The notes under the pieces are model-generated. The model searched no databases and was not told the origin of the DNA. It worked only from the letters and a program-made list of their open reading frames with translations. A stretch of DNA of 32,478 bases from Opitutus sp. (GTDB taxonomy: Bacteria; Verrucomicrobiota; Verrucomicrobiia; Opitutales; Opitutaceae), in contig SIBG01000046.1 of the NCBI GenBank assembly GCA_009695305.1, positions 1 to 32,478 of the forward strand, in the 5' to 3' direction. Made by a program: the position numbers and the translations under genes. This document shows, one piece after another, positions 1-7,764 of the stretch. Every line of letters starts with the position of its first letter. Positions within the stretch are counted from its first letter, which is position 1.

Positions 1-996
1 ACCGGTGTCGACTACGGCCTGCGCATGGAGCTGTTGCAAAACCGCCTGAATCTGAACTTCACCTACTACCAGACCAAGGAGATCAACGGGGCGATCTCGC
101 AGGACGGGCCGAGTTTCTTCAACGCGCTTTATAACTCGAATGTCGTGGGCGACTTGAGTGCTGCCGGTGGCAACATCCGTGGCGCCGGTGCCCTGCCGGC
201 GCAGTATCGCGATATCCGCACCCGCTCGGGCAACGGCTTTGAATTTGAGGTCGTCTACAATCCGACGCGGGCGTTTCGACTTACGGGCAGTGTGAGCTTT
301 CCGAAAGTGTATGAGTCAAACCTCTATCCCGACGTGAAGGCCTACATCGACAAAAATGTCGACCTCTTCAAACAGATCGCGAAGGACGCCGGCGTGCTGA
401 TCGACGCGAACAACACGGCCAGTGTCGATCTCTCGATCCCGATCAACAACCGGTCGCCGGACGCGACCAATGCCATGAACGCCTACAACAACATCGTGGC
501 GTTCCGTCAAAACATCGTGGACGGCAAGCGCCTCAGCCAGGATCAGCCCATCGTAAACGTCTTCGCGGACTATACGTTTCAACGCACCCGGTTGAAGGGG
601 ATGCGCCTTGGCGCCGGCGTGCGCTATCGCGGCAAACAAATCATTGGCTCGCGGGCCTCCGACACGATCGCCGATCCCGCGAATCCGCTGCGGGCGATCG
701 ACGACCCGAAGGTCAATGCCTACACCGCCGTCTACACGCCGGAGGACTATTACATCGTGACCGCCACGATGAACTACACGTGGCGCTTCAAGAACCGCCG
801 CGAGATCCAGGCCAATCTCGTGATCAACAATCTGCTGAACGATCGCGGTCCGCAGTATTCGTCGATTGCGCAGACCGCGTCGGCGTTGCGGCCCAAAGGC
901 GGCGACTACACGAGCCCGGCGCGTGAGACGGTGCCGCTGACCTACGCGCTGAAGCAGCCGATCAGCTATAATTTACAGCTTACGCTAAAGCTGTAA
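1..996 (+). CDS. TonB-dependent receptor, C-terminal part (5' end outside window)
   Basis: The reading frame is open from the first base, and the product lacks its N-terminus, so this is the last 331 residues of a larger protein. The sequence is rich in alternating aromatic and polar strands typical of an outer-membrane beta-barrel. Phrases such as GVRYRGKQIIG and NLVINNLLNDRGPQY, together with a final strand ending LQLTLKL, match the C-terminal barrel of TonB-dependent receptors. Such proteins take up large nutrients across the outer membrane using TonB energy; the substrate cannot be told from this part. It converges on the peptide-binding lipoprotein gene, leaving 31 bp between the stop codons. 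The final codons lie inside a perfect inverted repeat (973-996). Confidence 0.85.
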   Translation, partial: TGVDYGLRMELLQNRLNLNFTYYQTKEINGAISQDGPSFFNALYNSNVVGDLSAAGGNIRGAGALPAQYRDIRTRSGNGFEFEVVYNPTRAFRLTGSVSFPKVYESNLYPDVKAYIDKNVDLFKQIAKDAGVLIDANNTASVDLSIPINNRSPDATNAMNAYNNIVAFRQNIVDGKRLSQDQPIVNVFADYTFQRTRLKGMRLGAGVRYRGKQIIGSRASDTIADPANPLRAIDDPKVNAYTAVYTPEDYYIVTATMNYTWRFKNRREIQANLVINNLLNDRGPQYSSIAQTASALRPKGGDYTSPARETVPLTYALKQPISYNLQLTLKL

Positions 997-1015
997 GCCC
1001 GGCGCCGGTCCGGGC
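973..1015. terminator. Two adjacent hairpins between convergent genes, possible terminator
   Basis: A perfect 9-bp inverted repeat, TTACAGCTT/AAGCTGTAA, spans 973-981 and 988-996 with a 6-nt loop and covers the receptor stop codon. It is followed at once by a GC-rich hairpin, GCCCGG (997-1002) and CCGGGC (1010-1015). The site lies between convergent genes, where a bidirectional terminator is expected. Neither side has a long T-tract, so the terminator role is only likely. Confidence 0.4.
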
Positions 1016-1027
1016 GATTTATCGGTC

Positions 1028-2653
1028 TTATTTCGCGATCACCGCGGGATCGAGGGAGACGCCCTTGAGCGGGTGAATGTCGATGAGGTTGCCATACCAG
1101 CCTTTGACCTCGGGCCGGCGAAGATTGTTGCGCGTGTAGAAATAGACCGGCGCGATGGGCGCCTCGGCGGCGAGAATCTGTTCGGCCTGCTGATAGAGTG
1201 CGTGACGACGGGCGGGATCGGGCGCGTGGTCGGCCTCGTGGACGAGACGGTCGTAGTCGGCATTTTTCCACCCGGTTTGATTGTTGCCGCTGTCGCCCAG
1301 CATCAGATCGAGAAACGTGCTCGGGTCGAGGTAGTCGCCGATCCACGCGAAGCGGCCGATCTGGTAGTCGAGGCGGCGCATCGAATCAGACTGCACTTTG
1401 CTTTCCTGATTCAGCATGCCGATGTCGATCCCGAGGCCGGTGCGCCACATCTGCTGGAGCGCTTCGCAAATCAGGCGGTTCGCCTCGGTGGTGTTGTAGA
1501 GAATCTCAAGATGAGGGAAACCCTGGCCAGCGGGAAATCCGGCCTCGGCGAGCAGTTTTTTGGCCGTCAGCAGATCCAGTGTGACCTTGGTCGTGGCGGT
1601 GAAACCGGCGGTGTCGGGCGGCGTGAGGTGGCCGGCGGGCAGTTGGTGGCCGTGGAGCACATCGCGCACGAAGCGGTCGCGGTCGATGGCCAGCGAAAGC
1701 GCGCGGCGCACCCGGACGTCGTTGAGCGGCGGTTTCGTGGTGTTGAAGCGCAGGAAAAACGTCCCGAGGAATACGTGCGGGTGGTAGAATTCGGCGTGTT
1801 GCTTCTCGTAGACCGCGATCTTGGAAATCGGCATCGTGCTGGTGACGTGGAGCTGGCCGGAGCGAAATGAGCGCTCCTCGGAGTCCTCGCTCTCGATCGG
1901 GTAGAAGAATACTTCGTTGAGCCTCACTTGATCGCGATCCCAGTAGGTCGGGCTCTTGCTGCCGCGGATGTGTTGGTGCGGTTTCCATTCGGCGAGGGTG
2001 AAGTAGCCGTTGCCGACGAGGTTGCCGGGACGGGTCCAGGCGTTGCCCCGTTGATCGACCCGGCCGAACTTCTCGAGCGTGGCGCGGTGGAGCGGATACC
2101 AACTGTGGTGGCAGACCATCGCCGGCAGGTAAGGCACTGGCTGCTCGAGCGTGAGGACGAGGGTGTAGTCATCGATCGCGCGGGCGCCGACCTGCGCGAA
2201 ATCGGTGAGCTGGCCCTGATAGAAGGCCCGGCCATTTTTCAGATTGAAAAGCAGATAGGCGTATTCGGCGGCGAGGTTGGCGGAGAGCATCCGCTGGTAG
2301 GCAAAAACAAAATCGCGCGCGGTGACGGGCTCGCCGTTGGACCACTTGGCGTTGGGGCGGAGGTGAAAGGTCCAGGTGAGATTGTCGGGGGAGACTGCCC
2401 AGCGTTCGGCCACGGCGGGGACGGGGAGGTTGGTCTGGGCATCGTATTGGGCGAGACCCTCGAAGAAGGCGGCGACCACGTTGAACGTCTGCTGACTGTC
2501 GACGAGCTGGGGATCGAGATCGTTCGGCTCGGCGAGGTTGCCGAGGTGGAGGACTTGCGTGCGATTGCCAGAGGCGACGGCGGTTTCTCGCCTCCCGCAG
2601 GCGGTCAGAGTGAGGGCGAGTAACGCCGCGGCGACGAGCTGAGGATATTTCAT
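1028..2653 (-). CDS. Peptide ABC transporter substrate-binding lipoprotein (OppA/MppA-like)
   Basis: The 541-residue product begins with a lipoprotein signal peptide ending LTLTAC, so Cys19 should be lipidated. The mature part matches family 5 extracellular solute-binding proteins: the early LNDLDPQ-type segment (AEPNDLDPQLVDS), WTFHLRPNAKWSNGEPVTA near residue 95, and a late ALSLAIDRDRFVRDV block. The length is normal for OppA. Its likely role is to bind oligopeptides or murein peptides in the periplasm and deliver them to an ABC permease. No permease or ATPase genes are adjacent, so it is an orphan binding protein, as MppA is in Escherichia coli. The start ATG lies only 13 nt downstream of the T-tract of a terminator-like hairpin. 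Peptide binding is well supported; the exact ligand is unknown. Confidence 0.9.
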   Translation of the reverse strand: MKYPQLVAAALLALTLTACGRRETAVASGNRTQVLHLGNLAEPNDLDPQLVDSQQTFNVVAAFFEGLAQYDAQTNLPVPAVAERWAVSPDNLTWTFHLRPNAKWSNGEPVTARDFVFAYQRMLSANLAAEYAYLLFNLKNGRAFYQGQLTDFAQVGARAIDDYTLVLTLEQPVPYLPAMVCHHSWYPLHRATLEKFGRVDQRGNAWTRPGNLVGNGYFTLAEWKPHQHIRGSKSPTYWDRDQVRLNEVFFYPIESEDSEERSFRSGQLHVTSTMPISKIAVYEKQHAEFYHPHVFLGTFFLRFNTTKPPLNDVRVRRALSLAIDRDRFVRDVLHGHQLPAGHLTPPDTAGFTATTKVTLDLLTAKKLLAEAGFPAGQGFPHLEILYNTTEANRLICEALQQMWRTGLGIDIGMLNQESKVQSDSMRRLDYQIGRFAWIGDYLDPSTFLDLMLGDSGNNQTGWKNADYDRLVHEADHAPDPARRHALYQQAEQILAAEAPIAPVYFYTRNNLRRPEVKGWYGNLIDIHPLKGVSLDPAVIAK

Positions 2654-2666
2654 GGGGAGGCGGGCG

Positions 2667-2701
2667 AAAAATAAAAAGCCACGCGGGTAAATCGCGTGGC
2701 T
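2667..2701 (-). terminator. Rho-independent terminator downstream of the coiled-coil gene
   Basis: On the minus strand a perfect 9-bp stem, AGCCACGCG/CGCGTGGCT (2677-2685 and 2693-2701) with a 7-nt loop, is followed by TTTTTATTTTT. It lies 30 nt after the stop codon of the coiled-coil gene and only 13 nt before the start of the peptide-binding lipoprotein gene. It should therefore end the upstream transcript or act as an attenuator between the two genes. Confidence 0.8.
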
Positions 2702-2731
2702 AGGAGAAAACGGGGAAACCGGTCTGCGCGG

Positions 2732-3544
2732 TTATTTCTTCGGGGCCTGCGCCTGGATTTCAGCGAGGCGCCTGTCGATGTCGGCCATCTTGGCGACGAG
2801 ATCTTCCTCGATCTTCTTGCGGTCGCTGCTGCTGACGATGCTGAAGCTGGCGGCGTCCTTGACGATGTTGGCGGGCAGCGAGAGCAGGCGGGTGATGAGG
2901 CCCTGGTCCTTGAACGAGCTGAGGTAAAGGGCGGTCATCTCGTGCGAGAGCTTCAACGAGTCCTGCGCGACGGCCTGGGTCGCGGCGAGGTTGTTGTTTA
3001 GCTGCTGGTTCTTCGCGAGCTCGGAGGTCAGCACGTTGCCGACCTGATCGGAGATGCGCTGGCTGTATTTGTTGATCGATTCGCGGGTGAGATTCTGGTC
3101 CTTCGACATTTCGGAGAGGATGGGCTGAATCTTGTCGGCCATGCGGGACGAGACTTTGTCGACCTGCTCGTTCTGCATCTTCTCGGCTTCCTCGGGGGAC
3201 TTGGGCAGCGGATTGTAAGGCTGCATTTTTTTCGCGATGATTTCGGCGAGGGCGTCCATGCGCTCGGTGTTGAGCTTCTGGACTTCCTCGTCGGTGCGGA
3301 ACATGTCGGCTTCGCGCTTGGAGATGGCGTCCTTGAGGAGCTTGTTGGTGGCCTCGATCTGGCGGCGGTTTTCCTCGGAGGCGGCCTTCAGGGCGTCGTT
3401 CTGCTCGCGCAGCGGTGCCAGTTCGATCGTCTGCTTGGCCGACAGTTCCAGGACGGTCTGTTGGTGAACCCAGAAGGCGCCGCCGATGACCAGCAGCGCG
3501 GTGAGAATAACGGCAGGAATTTGCTCAGTGAATTTTTGAAACAT
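2732..3544 (-). CDS. Membrane-anchored coiled-coil protein of unknown function
   Basis: I do not recognise a named family. The 270-residue product starts MFQKFTEQIPAVILTALLV, with one hydrophobic segment at about residues 9-27 that would serve as an N-terminal membrane anchor. The rest is almost wholly polar and helical, with long heptad-like stretches rich in Q, E, K and N (for example LREQNDALKAASEENRRQ and SELAKNQQLNNNLAATQ). It ends in a charged tail, QAQAPKK. The open frame extends 40 codons further upstream, but that extension (proline- and arginine-rich) runs across the divergent promoter region, so I chose the Met at 3544. A strong terminator follows the gene. A structural or scaffolding role at the inner membrane is possible, but this is inference. 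Confidence 0.75.
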   Translation of the reverse strand: MFQKFTEQIPAVILTALLVIGGAFWVHQQTVLELSAKQTIELAPLREQNDALKAASEENRRQIEATNKLLKDAISKREADMFRTDEEVQKLNTERMDALAEIIAKKMQPYNPLPKSPEEAEKMQNEQVDKVSSRMADKIQPILSEMSKDQNLTRESINKYSQRISDQVGNVLTSELAKNQQLNNNLAATQAVAQDSLKLSHEMTALYLSSFKDQGLITRLLSLPANIVKDAASFSIVSSSDRKKIEEDLVAKMADIDRRLAEIQAQAPKK

Positions 3545-3662
3545 GGACGGAAGGGATTGGTTGTGAAGGGAGAGGTTAGCTAGGGAATGGCGGGAAATGC
3601 AACGTCGCTGTGGCGGCAGGTTTTGCGGTTGTTTTTCGCGCCACGCGGGGCAGGGTCGCGGC

Positions 3663-3974
3663 ATGAGCCTTAACCGCTGTGAGCAGCGCGTGTTCGATTA
3701 CTGGCAGAATCATCGCGACGAGAGACAGTTCTGGCAGGAAAAAGTTCGTGGTGTGGCGAAAACGGTGCCGGACGAGCCGGCCGCGGTCGTGCGGCTGGAG
3801 GGCGAGCTGTGGCGCTACTACGAGGAGCGGAGTGCGGTGGCCGCGCCGTTCCGGGAGGCGGCGCAGCTGGAGGGCTTGCGGCGGACGAGCATGAAAAATC
3901 TCGCCGAACTCCTGCTGCGACTGTGGGTTGAGCCCCGGCCGGCGAAGAAGCCGGCGGCAGCAGAACCAGCCTGA
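3663..3974 (+). CDS. Small hypothetical protein, 103 residues
   Basis: No family is recognised. The product begins MSLNRCEQRVFDYWQNHRDE and is rich in charged and aromatic residues, with tryptophans at regular intervals, suggesting a small helical cytoplasmic protein. The tail, PRPAKKPAAAEPA, looks disordered. Codon use is like that of its neighbours, which favours a real gene. The ATG at 3663 was preferred over an in-frame ATG 22 codons upstream because the intervening residues are Cys/Arg-rich and unlike the rest. It diverges from the coiled-coil gene, with 118 bp between the starts. A terminator-like hairpin with a T-tract lies 140 bp downstream. Confidence 0.65.
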   Translation: MSLNRCEQRVFDYWQNHRDERQFWQEKVRGVAKTVPDEPAAVVRLEGELWRYYEERSAVAAPFREAAQLEGLRRTSMKNLAELLLRLWVEPRPAKKPAAAEPA

Positions 3975-4070
3975 AGAAAATGCCGTCGAGGCTGAAGCCC
4001 GCCCCAAAACAAGTCAGGCGGGTGGAACTTTGGGGAAACCGGGCTGACCTAGGTGCCGTTCGTTTATCTT

Positions 4071-4091
4071 CTCCTCCGCTTAGCGGGGGAG
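4071..4091. repeat. Small inverted repeat
   Basis: CTCCTCCGC and GCGGGGGAG pair around a 3-nt TTA loop, with one T-G wobble. It lies in the 211-bp gap between the small hypothetical gene and cysI, just upstream of the stronger terminator at 4116-4155. No function can be assigned. Confidence 0.4.
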
Positions 4092-4115
4092 AATTGGGGT
4101 AAGCAAGAAAGCCAT

Positions 4116-4155
4116 GGGCGGGCCGCTTAGGGGTAGGCGGCCCGCCCTCTTTTTT
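4116..4155 (+). terminator. Strong rho-independent terminator
   Basis: A perfect 11-bp stem, GGGCGGGCCGC/GCGGCCCGCCC (4116-4126 and 4137-4147) with a 10-nt loop, is followed on the plus strand by TCTTTTTT. It lies between the rightward small hypothetical gene and the leftward cysI, and the T-tract orientation suits the rightward transcript. The hairpin may also slow leftward transcription after cysI. Confidence 0.75.
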
Positions 4156-4185
4156 GGCGGAGATCGCGGGCAGGGCGCGATGCGG

Positions 4186-5931
4186 TCAAATGGCCGCGCC
4201 GCCGGTGACTTTACCCTGCTCGTGGAAATCGTGCGGCGAAGAGGATGGGGTCACGTAGCCGGTCCGAATCGTGAAATCGCCGAAGCGCTCGCCCGGCGTG
4301 CGCTCGGCGGCGTAGCGGCGGATGATCGGGCCGAGCAGCGGGACGATTTCGGCGACCGGCACCGAGGCTCGGTAAAGCGTGTTGAGACGCGAGCCGTTGA
4401 ACGCGGCTCCCAGGTAGATGTTATATTTGCCCGGCGCGCGGCCGACGAAGCCGATCTCGGCGAGGTAGGGCCGGCCGCAGCCGTTCGGACAACCGGTGAT
4501 CCGCAGGACGATTTCGTCGTCGCGCAGGCCGGCGGCCTCAAGCTCGGTTTCCAGCCGGGCGACGAGGTCAGGCAGGTAACGCTCGCTCTCGGCGAGCGCG
4601 AGGCCGCAGGTCGGCAGCGCGACGCAGGACATGGAATTCAGCGCGAGGCCGGAGGCGGAGTTGGCGCGATCGAGCTGATGCTGGCGGAGCAGCGCCTCGA
4701 TCTGCGGGCGGTGCGCGGGCGTCACACCGGCGATGATGAGGTTCTGGTTGGCCGTGAGGCGAAGGTCGCCTTGATGGGCGAGGGCGATTTCGCGGAGTGC
4801 GGTCTTGAGTTTGGCGCCGGGCGTGTCCTTCACCCGGCCGCTCATGATGAAGAGCGTGAAATGCGCGGTGCCGTTCTCGCCTTCGACCCAGCCGTAGCGG
4901 TCACCCGTGTGCGTGAACTCGAAGCGGCGGGGTGAATCGAGCCGGTGGCCGAGACGCAACTCAACCTCGGTGCGGAACCAGCGGAGCCCGCGGTCTGCAA
5001 TGGTGTATTTCAAGCGCGCGTGTTTGCGATCCGTGCGGTCGCCGTAGTCGCGTTGCACGAGCATGATTTTCTCGGCGACCTCGACGACTTGGTCCGCGCG
5101 GCAGAACCCCAGCACCTCGGCGACGCGGGGAAAGGTCTCGATCTGGTTATGGGACATGCCGAGGCCGCCACCGACGGTAATATTGAAGCCGGCGAGTTTT
5201 CCCCGCTCGTCCGCGATGGCGATAAAGCCGAGGTCGTGTCCATAGATATCGACGTCGTTGCTCGGCGGGACGGCGATGACGACCTTGAATTTTCGTGGCA
5301 GATAGGTGGCGCCATAGATCGGCTCGGCCTCGGGCTCGCCCCCGGCGACGAGGTCATCATCGATCCAGATCTCGTGGTAGGCGCGCGTGCGCGGCGAGAG
5401 GTGGTCGCTGATCGCTTTCGCGAGCCGGAGCGTTTCGGCGTGGAGGGACGACTGCCCGGGATTTGGGTTGCACATCACGTTGCGGTTGACGTCTCCGCAG
5501 GCGGCGAGCGTGTCGAGCAGCGCGCGGTTCACGGCCTGGACGGCGGGGCGGAGATTGCCCTTGAGGATCCCGTGAAACTGAAAGGCCTGCCGCGTGGTGA
5601 GCTTGAGCGTGCCGTTGGCGTGCGAGTCGGCGAGGGCGTCGAGGGCGAGCCACTGCGCAGTCGTGCAGACGCCGCCCGGCACGCGGACGCGCGCCATGAA
5701 CGAAAACGCTTTTTCTTTTCCCTCCTTGCGGCGTTGGTTGCGGAGGTCGCGGTCGTCCTGCGGATAGATGCCGTGGAATTTCGTGAGCTGCCCGCTGTCG
5801 TCCGTGATGGTGCCAGTTGACGGATCGGCGAGGTCACGCCGGATGTGGCCGCGGAGAAAATTGCTCGCCGCCTTGAGGTGCTCGTTCTTGTGCCGGGATA
5901 TTTCCTGCTCAGGCAGGGTGGGGAGGTTCAT
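4186..5931 (-). CDS. cysI: Assimilatory sulfite reductase, hemoprotein beta subunit
   Basis: This enzyme reduces sulfite to sulfide with six electrons at a coupled siroheme and [4Fe-4S] centre. The 581-residue product follows E. coli CysI closely: SNFLRGHIRRDL, KFHGIYPQDDRDLRNQRR, the LTTRQAFQFHGILKGN block, NRNVMCNPNPGQSSLHAE, and ANQNLIIAGV. The four cluster cysteines are all present in the pattern C436-x5-C442 and C481-x3-C485 (TGCPNGCG). The ATG at 5931 was chosen because it overlaps the upstream chelatase stop as ATGA and because the residues before it are unlike CysI. It is the last gene of cobA-cbiX-cysI, an arrangement that couples siroheme supply to the apoenzyme. No flavoprotein subunit (CysJ) is adjacent, so electrons may come from ferredoxin or from a gene elsewhere. 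Confidence 0.96.
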   Translation of the reverse strand: MNLPTLPEQEISRHKNEHLKAASNFLRGHIRRDLADPSTGTITDDSGQLTKFHGIYPQDDRDLRNQRRKEGKEKAFSFMARVRVPGGVCTTAQWLALDALADSHANGTLKLTTRQAFQFHGILKGNLRPAVQAVNRALLDTLAACGDVNRNVMCNPNPGQSSLHAETLRLAKAISDHLSPRTRAYHEIWIDDDLVAGGEPEAEPIYGATYLPRKFKVVIAVPPSNDVDIYGHDLGFIAIADERGKLAGFNITVGGGLGMSHNQIETFPRVAEVLGFCRADQVVEVAEKIMLVQRDYGDRTDRKHARLKYTIADRGLRWFRTEVELRLGHRLDSPRRFEFTHTGDRYGWVEGENGTAHFTLFIMSGRVKDTPGAKLKTALREIALAHQGDLRLTANQNLIIAGVTPAHRPQIEALLRQHQLDRANSASGLALNSMSCVALPTCGLALAESERYLPDLVARLETELEAAGLRDDEIVLRITGCPNGCGRPYLAEIGFVGRAPGKYNIYLGAAFNGSRLNTLYRASVPVAEIVPLLGPIIRRYAAERTPGERFGDFTIRTGYVTPSSSPHDFHEQGKVTGGAAI

Positions 5932-6749
5932 GCGCAAGTGGGGGCCGCGAGTTGGGCCAGGGTGGACTGCAACGCGCGGGCGAGCGGCGCGATGGCCGCC
6001 GGATGAGTGCCGACCAGTCCGGCGAGGTGGCAGCGCAAGCCGGGCGTGTGCGACTCCGCGACGCGGCAAATCTGCGCGACATCGCCGTCGGCCCCGGCGT
6101 GACGTCCGGGCGAGAGGAACAGCAGCGCGATGACGACCTCGCCGGAGGAAAAATCCGGCGCGGTGAGCTGCTCGGCGAGCAGCGGGCGGTTGTGCGCGTG
6201 CTCCGCGCCTGCCATTGAGGCGGCGGCGAGCGGTCCGATGGCGGCGCCGAGCAGCGTGCGGACGCTGGTGGCAAGGGAATCGCGCAACGCGGCGGACGCC
6301 GGTGCGGGCCCACCGTGATCGACGACGATGACGGCTGGCCGGGGCAACTTGCGGGCGGCGATCGTTTCGCGCACGCGCGCGGCGACGAGGGCGGCGAGGG
6401 TCCCGCTGGACGCGAGGCTGTCCGTGAAAGTGTAAGTGAAGTCGCCGGCTGTGGGTCGGAGGTTGTCGAGTTCGGTGCGGAGCGCGCTGCCGATGGCTCC
6501 CTGCGCGCTGACAAAAAACGGCACGAAAACAAATTCGCGTTCGCCCCGGGCAAGTTGGGCGCGGACGAACGGTGCGAGCGTGGGCGCGGGCACGCCGCCG
6601 AGGGCGGCGGCCGGGATGCGGTCACTGTGTTTCCACGAAACGGCGTGGACGGAAACCCCGGCCCGCGCGGACAGCGCCGTCGCCACGGCGCGCAGGTTGC
6701 GGTGCGCGGCGGGCTCGAGCGAGCCGTTGTCGATGAGCGCGATGGTCAT
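5928..6749 (-). CDS. cbiX: Sirohydrochlorin chelatase, tandem CbiX domains
   Basis: The 273-residue product has two CbiX-type repeats. The first (about 1-100) contains IALIDNGS and FVFVPFFVSAQGA. The second (about 138-230) contains IVVDHGG and FLSPGRHAGADGDVAQI. Chelatases of this family insert Fe2+ or Co2+ into sirohydrochlorin. In the second half the expected metal-binding histidines (H145 and H218) are present. In the first half the matching positions carry Asn8 and no histidine, so catalysis is probably confined to the C-terminal half. The start at 6749 overlaps the cobA stop as ATGA, and the stop overlaps the cysI start the same way, so the three genes are translationally coupled. Context favours an iron chelatase role for siroheme. 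Confidence 0.88.
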   Translation of the reverse strand: MTIALIDNGSLEPAAHRNLRAVATALSARAGVSVHAVSWKHSDRIPAAALGGVPAPTLAPFVRAQLARGEREFVFVPFFVSAQGAIGSALRTELDNLRPTAGDFTYTFTDSLASSGTLAALVAARVRETIAARKLPRPAVIVVDHGGPAPASAALRDSLATSVRTLLGAAIGPLAAASMAGAEHAHNRPLLAEQLTAPDFSSGEVVIALLFLSPGRHAGADGDVAQICRVAESHTPGLRCHLAGLVGTHPAAIAPLARALQSTLAQLAAPTCA

Positions 6750-7543
6750 GCGGTGATGCCGGCAGGGCGCGCGGCGTCGAACCACGCCAGTTTGTCGGCG
6801 AGCGCGGCGACTTCGCCAATGACGACGATGGCGGGCGCGCCGAAGCCGGCGTGTTCGGAGCGCTGCGCGATTTCGCCGACGGGGGCCAGGAGCTGCCGGT
6901 GCCCGCCGGTCGTGGCGGACTGGATGACCGCGGCGGGCGTGTCGGACGCGAGACCACCGACCTGCAGACGGCGGGTGATCGTCTCAAGATTTTTCATGCC
7001 CATGTAGATGCAGAGGGTCGCACCGAGGCGGCCATAATCTTCCCAGCGAATTGCGGCGTCGGGTTTGTTGGGATCCTCGTGACCGGTGAGAAACACGACG
7101 GCGGAACTGTGCGCGCGGTGCGTGAGCGGGATGCCCGCATAGGCGGCCGCGGCGAGCGCGGCGGTGACGCCGGGCACAATCTCGAACGGGATGGCGGCGT
7201 CGGCGAGCGCTTCGGCTTCCTCACCGCCGCGGCCGAAGACGAACGGATCGCCACCTTTGAGGCGGACGACGGTCTTCCCCTCTCGGGCGAGGCGGACAAG
7301 CGTTTCGTCGATCTGGGTCTGCGGGCAGCAGAAGCCGCCGCCTTTTTTGCCGACGAAGAAGCGTTCGGCGTCGGGTCGCGCGAGGGCGAGGATCTCTGGC
7401 GCGACGAGATAGTCGTGCACAATGGCGTCCGCTTCGCCGAGCAACCGGCGCGCCTTGAGCGTGAGCAACTCGGGATCGCCGGGGCCGGCGCCGACGAGAT
7501 AGACCGTGCCAGTGGTGGGAAAGATTTCGAAAGAGGAAGACAT
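6746..7543 (-). CDS. cobA: Uroporphyrinogen-III C-methyltransferase (SUMT)
   Basis: This enzyme adds two methyl groups from S-adenosylmethionine to uroporphyrinogen III to give precorrin-2, the branch point to siroheme and cobalamin. The 265-residue product shows the tetrapyrrole methylase signatures: GAGPGDPELLT at residues 18-28, KGGDPFVFGRGGEE near 96-109, EIVPGVTAALAAAAYAGIP, and the SAVVFLTGHEDP stretch. It is a single-domain enzyme without the CysG-type dehydrogenase/chelatase domain; the chelatase is the next gene and no dehydrogenase is seen here. It is the first gene of the leftward siroheme/sulfite reductase operon and diverges from cysH over a 221-bp gap. The leader shows no Shine-Dalgarno motif. 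Confidence 0.95.
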   Translation of the reverse strand: MSSSFEIFPTTGTVYLVGAGPGDPELLTLKARRLLGEADAIVHDYLVAPEILALARPDAERFFVGKKGGGFCCPQTQIDETLVRLAREGKTVVRLKGGDPFVFGRGGEEAEALADAAIPFEIVPGVTAALAAAAYAGIPLTHRAHSSAVVFLTGHEDPNKPDAAIRWEDYGRLGATLCIYMGMKNLETITRRLQVGGLASDTPAAVIQSATTGGHRQLLAPVGEIAQRSEHAGFGAPAIVVIGEVAALADKLAWFDAARPAGITA

Positions 7544-7764
7544 GAATCAGGCTTCAGCAGCGCCCGCGCCAGACGCGACGAACGGGCGGGCGCACAAGGA
7601 AGCAGGCCGTCTAAATATTCCACGGTTAGTTGGTTCAACAAGGGCAACTGGCCCCGGTAAATCCATGGATCGAGTGTGATTTAAGTTAAACATGACTTCT
7701 TTAGTCGATATGACGTCTTTTCAGCTTTACCCGTTGATGAGTCGTAGCAAGCATTCTCCTTGTC
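7544..7764. promoter_or_regulatory. Divergent promoter region between cobA and cysH
   Basis: This 221-bp gap must carry the promoters of both sulfur assimilation operons. It contains an AT-richer stretch (about 7675-7725) with a short inverted repeat, GACT-N5-AGTC at 7694-7706, and the palindrome GACGTC at 7712-7717. These are candidates for binding by the Rrf2-type regulator encoded at the end of the cysH operon. No clear sigma-70 boxes or riboswitch could be identified by eye. Confidence 0.45.
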
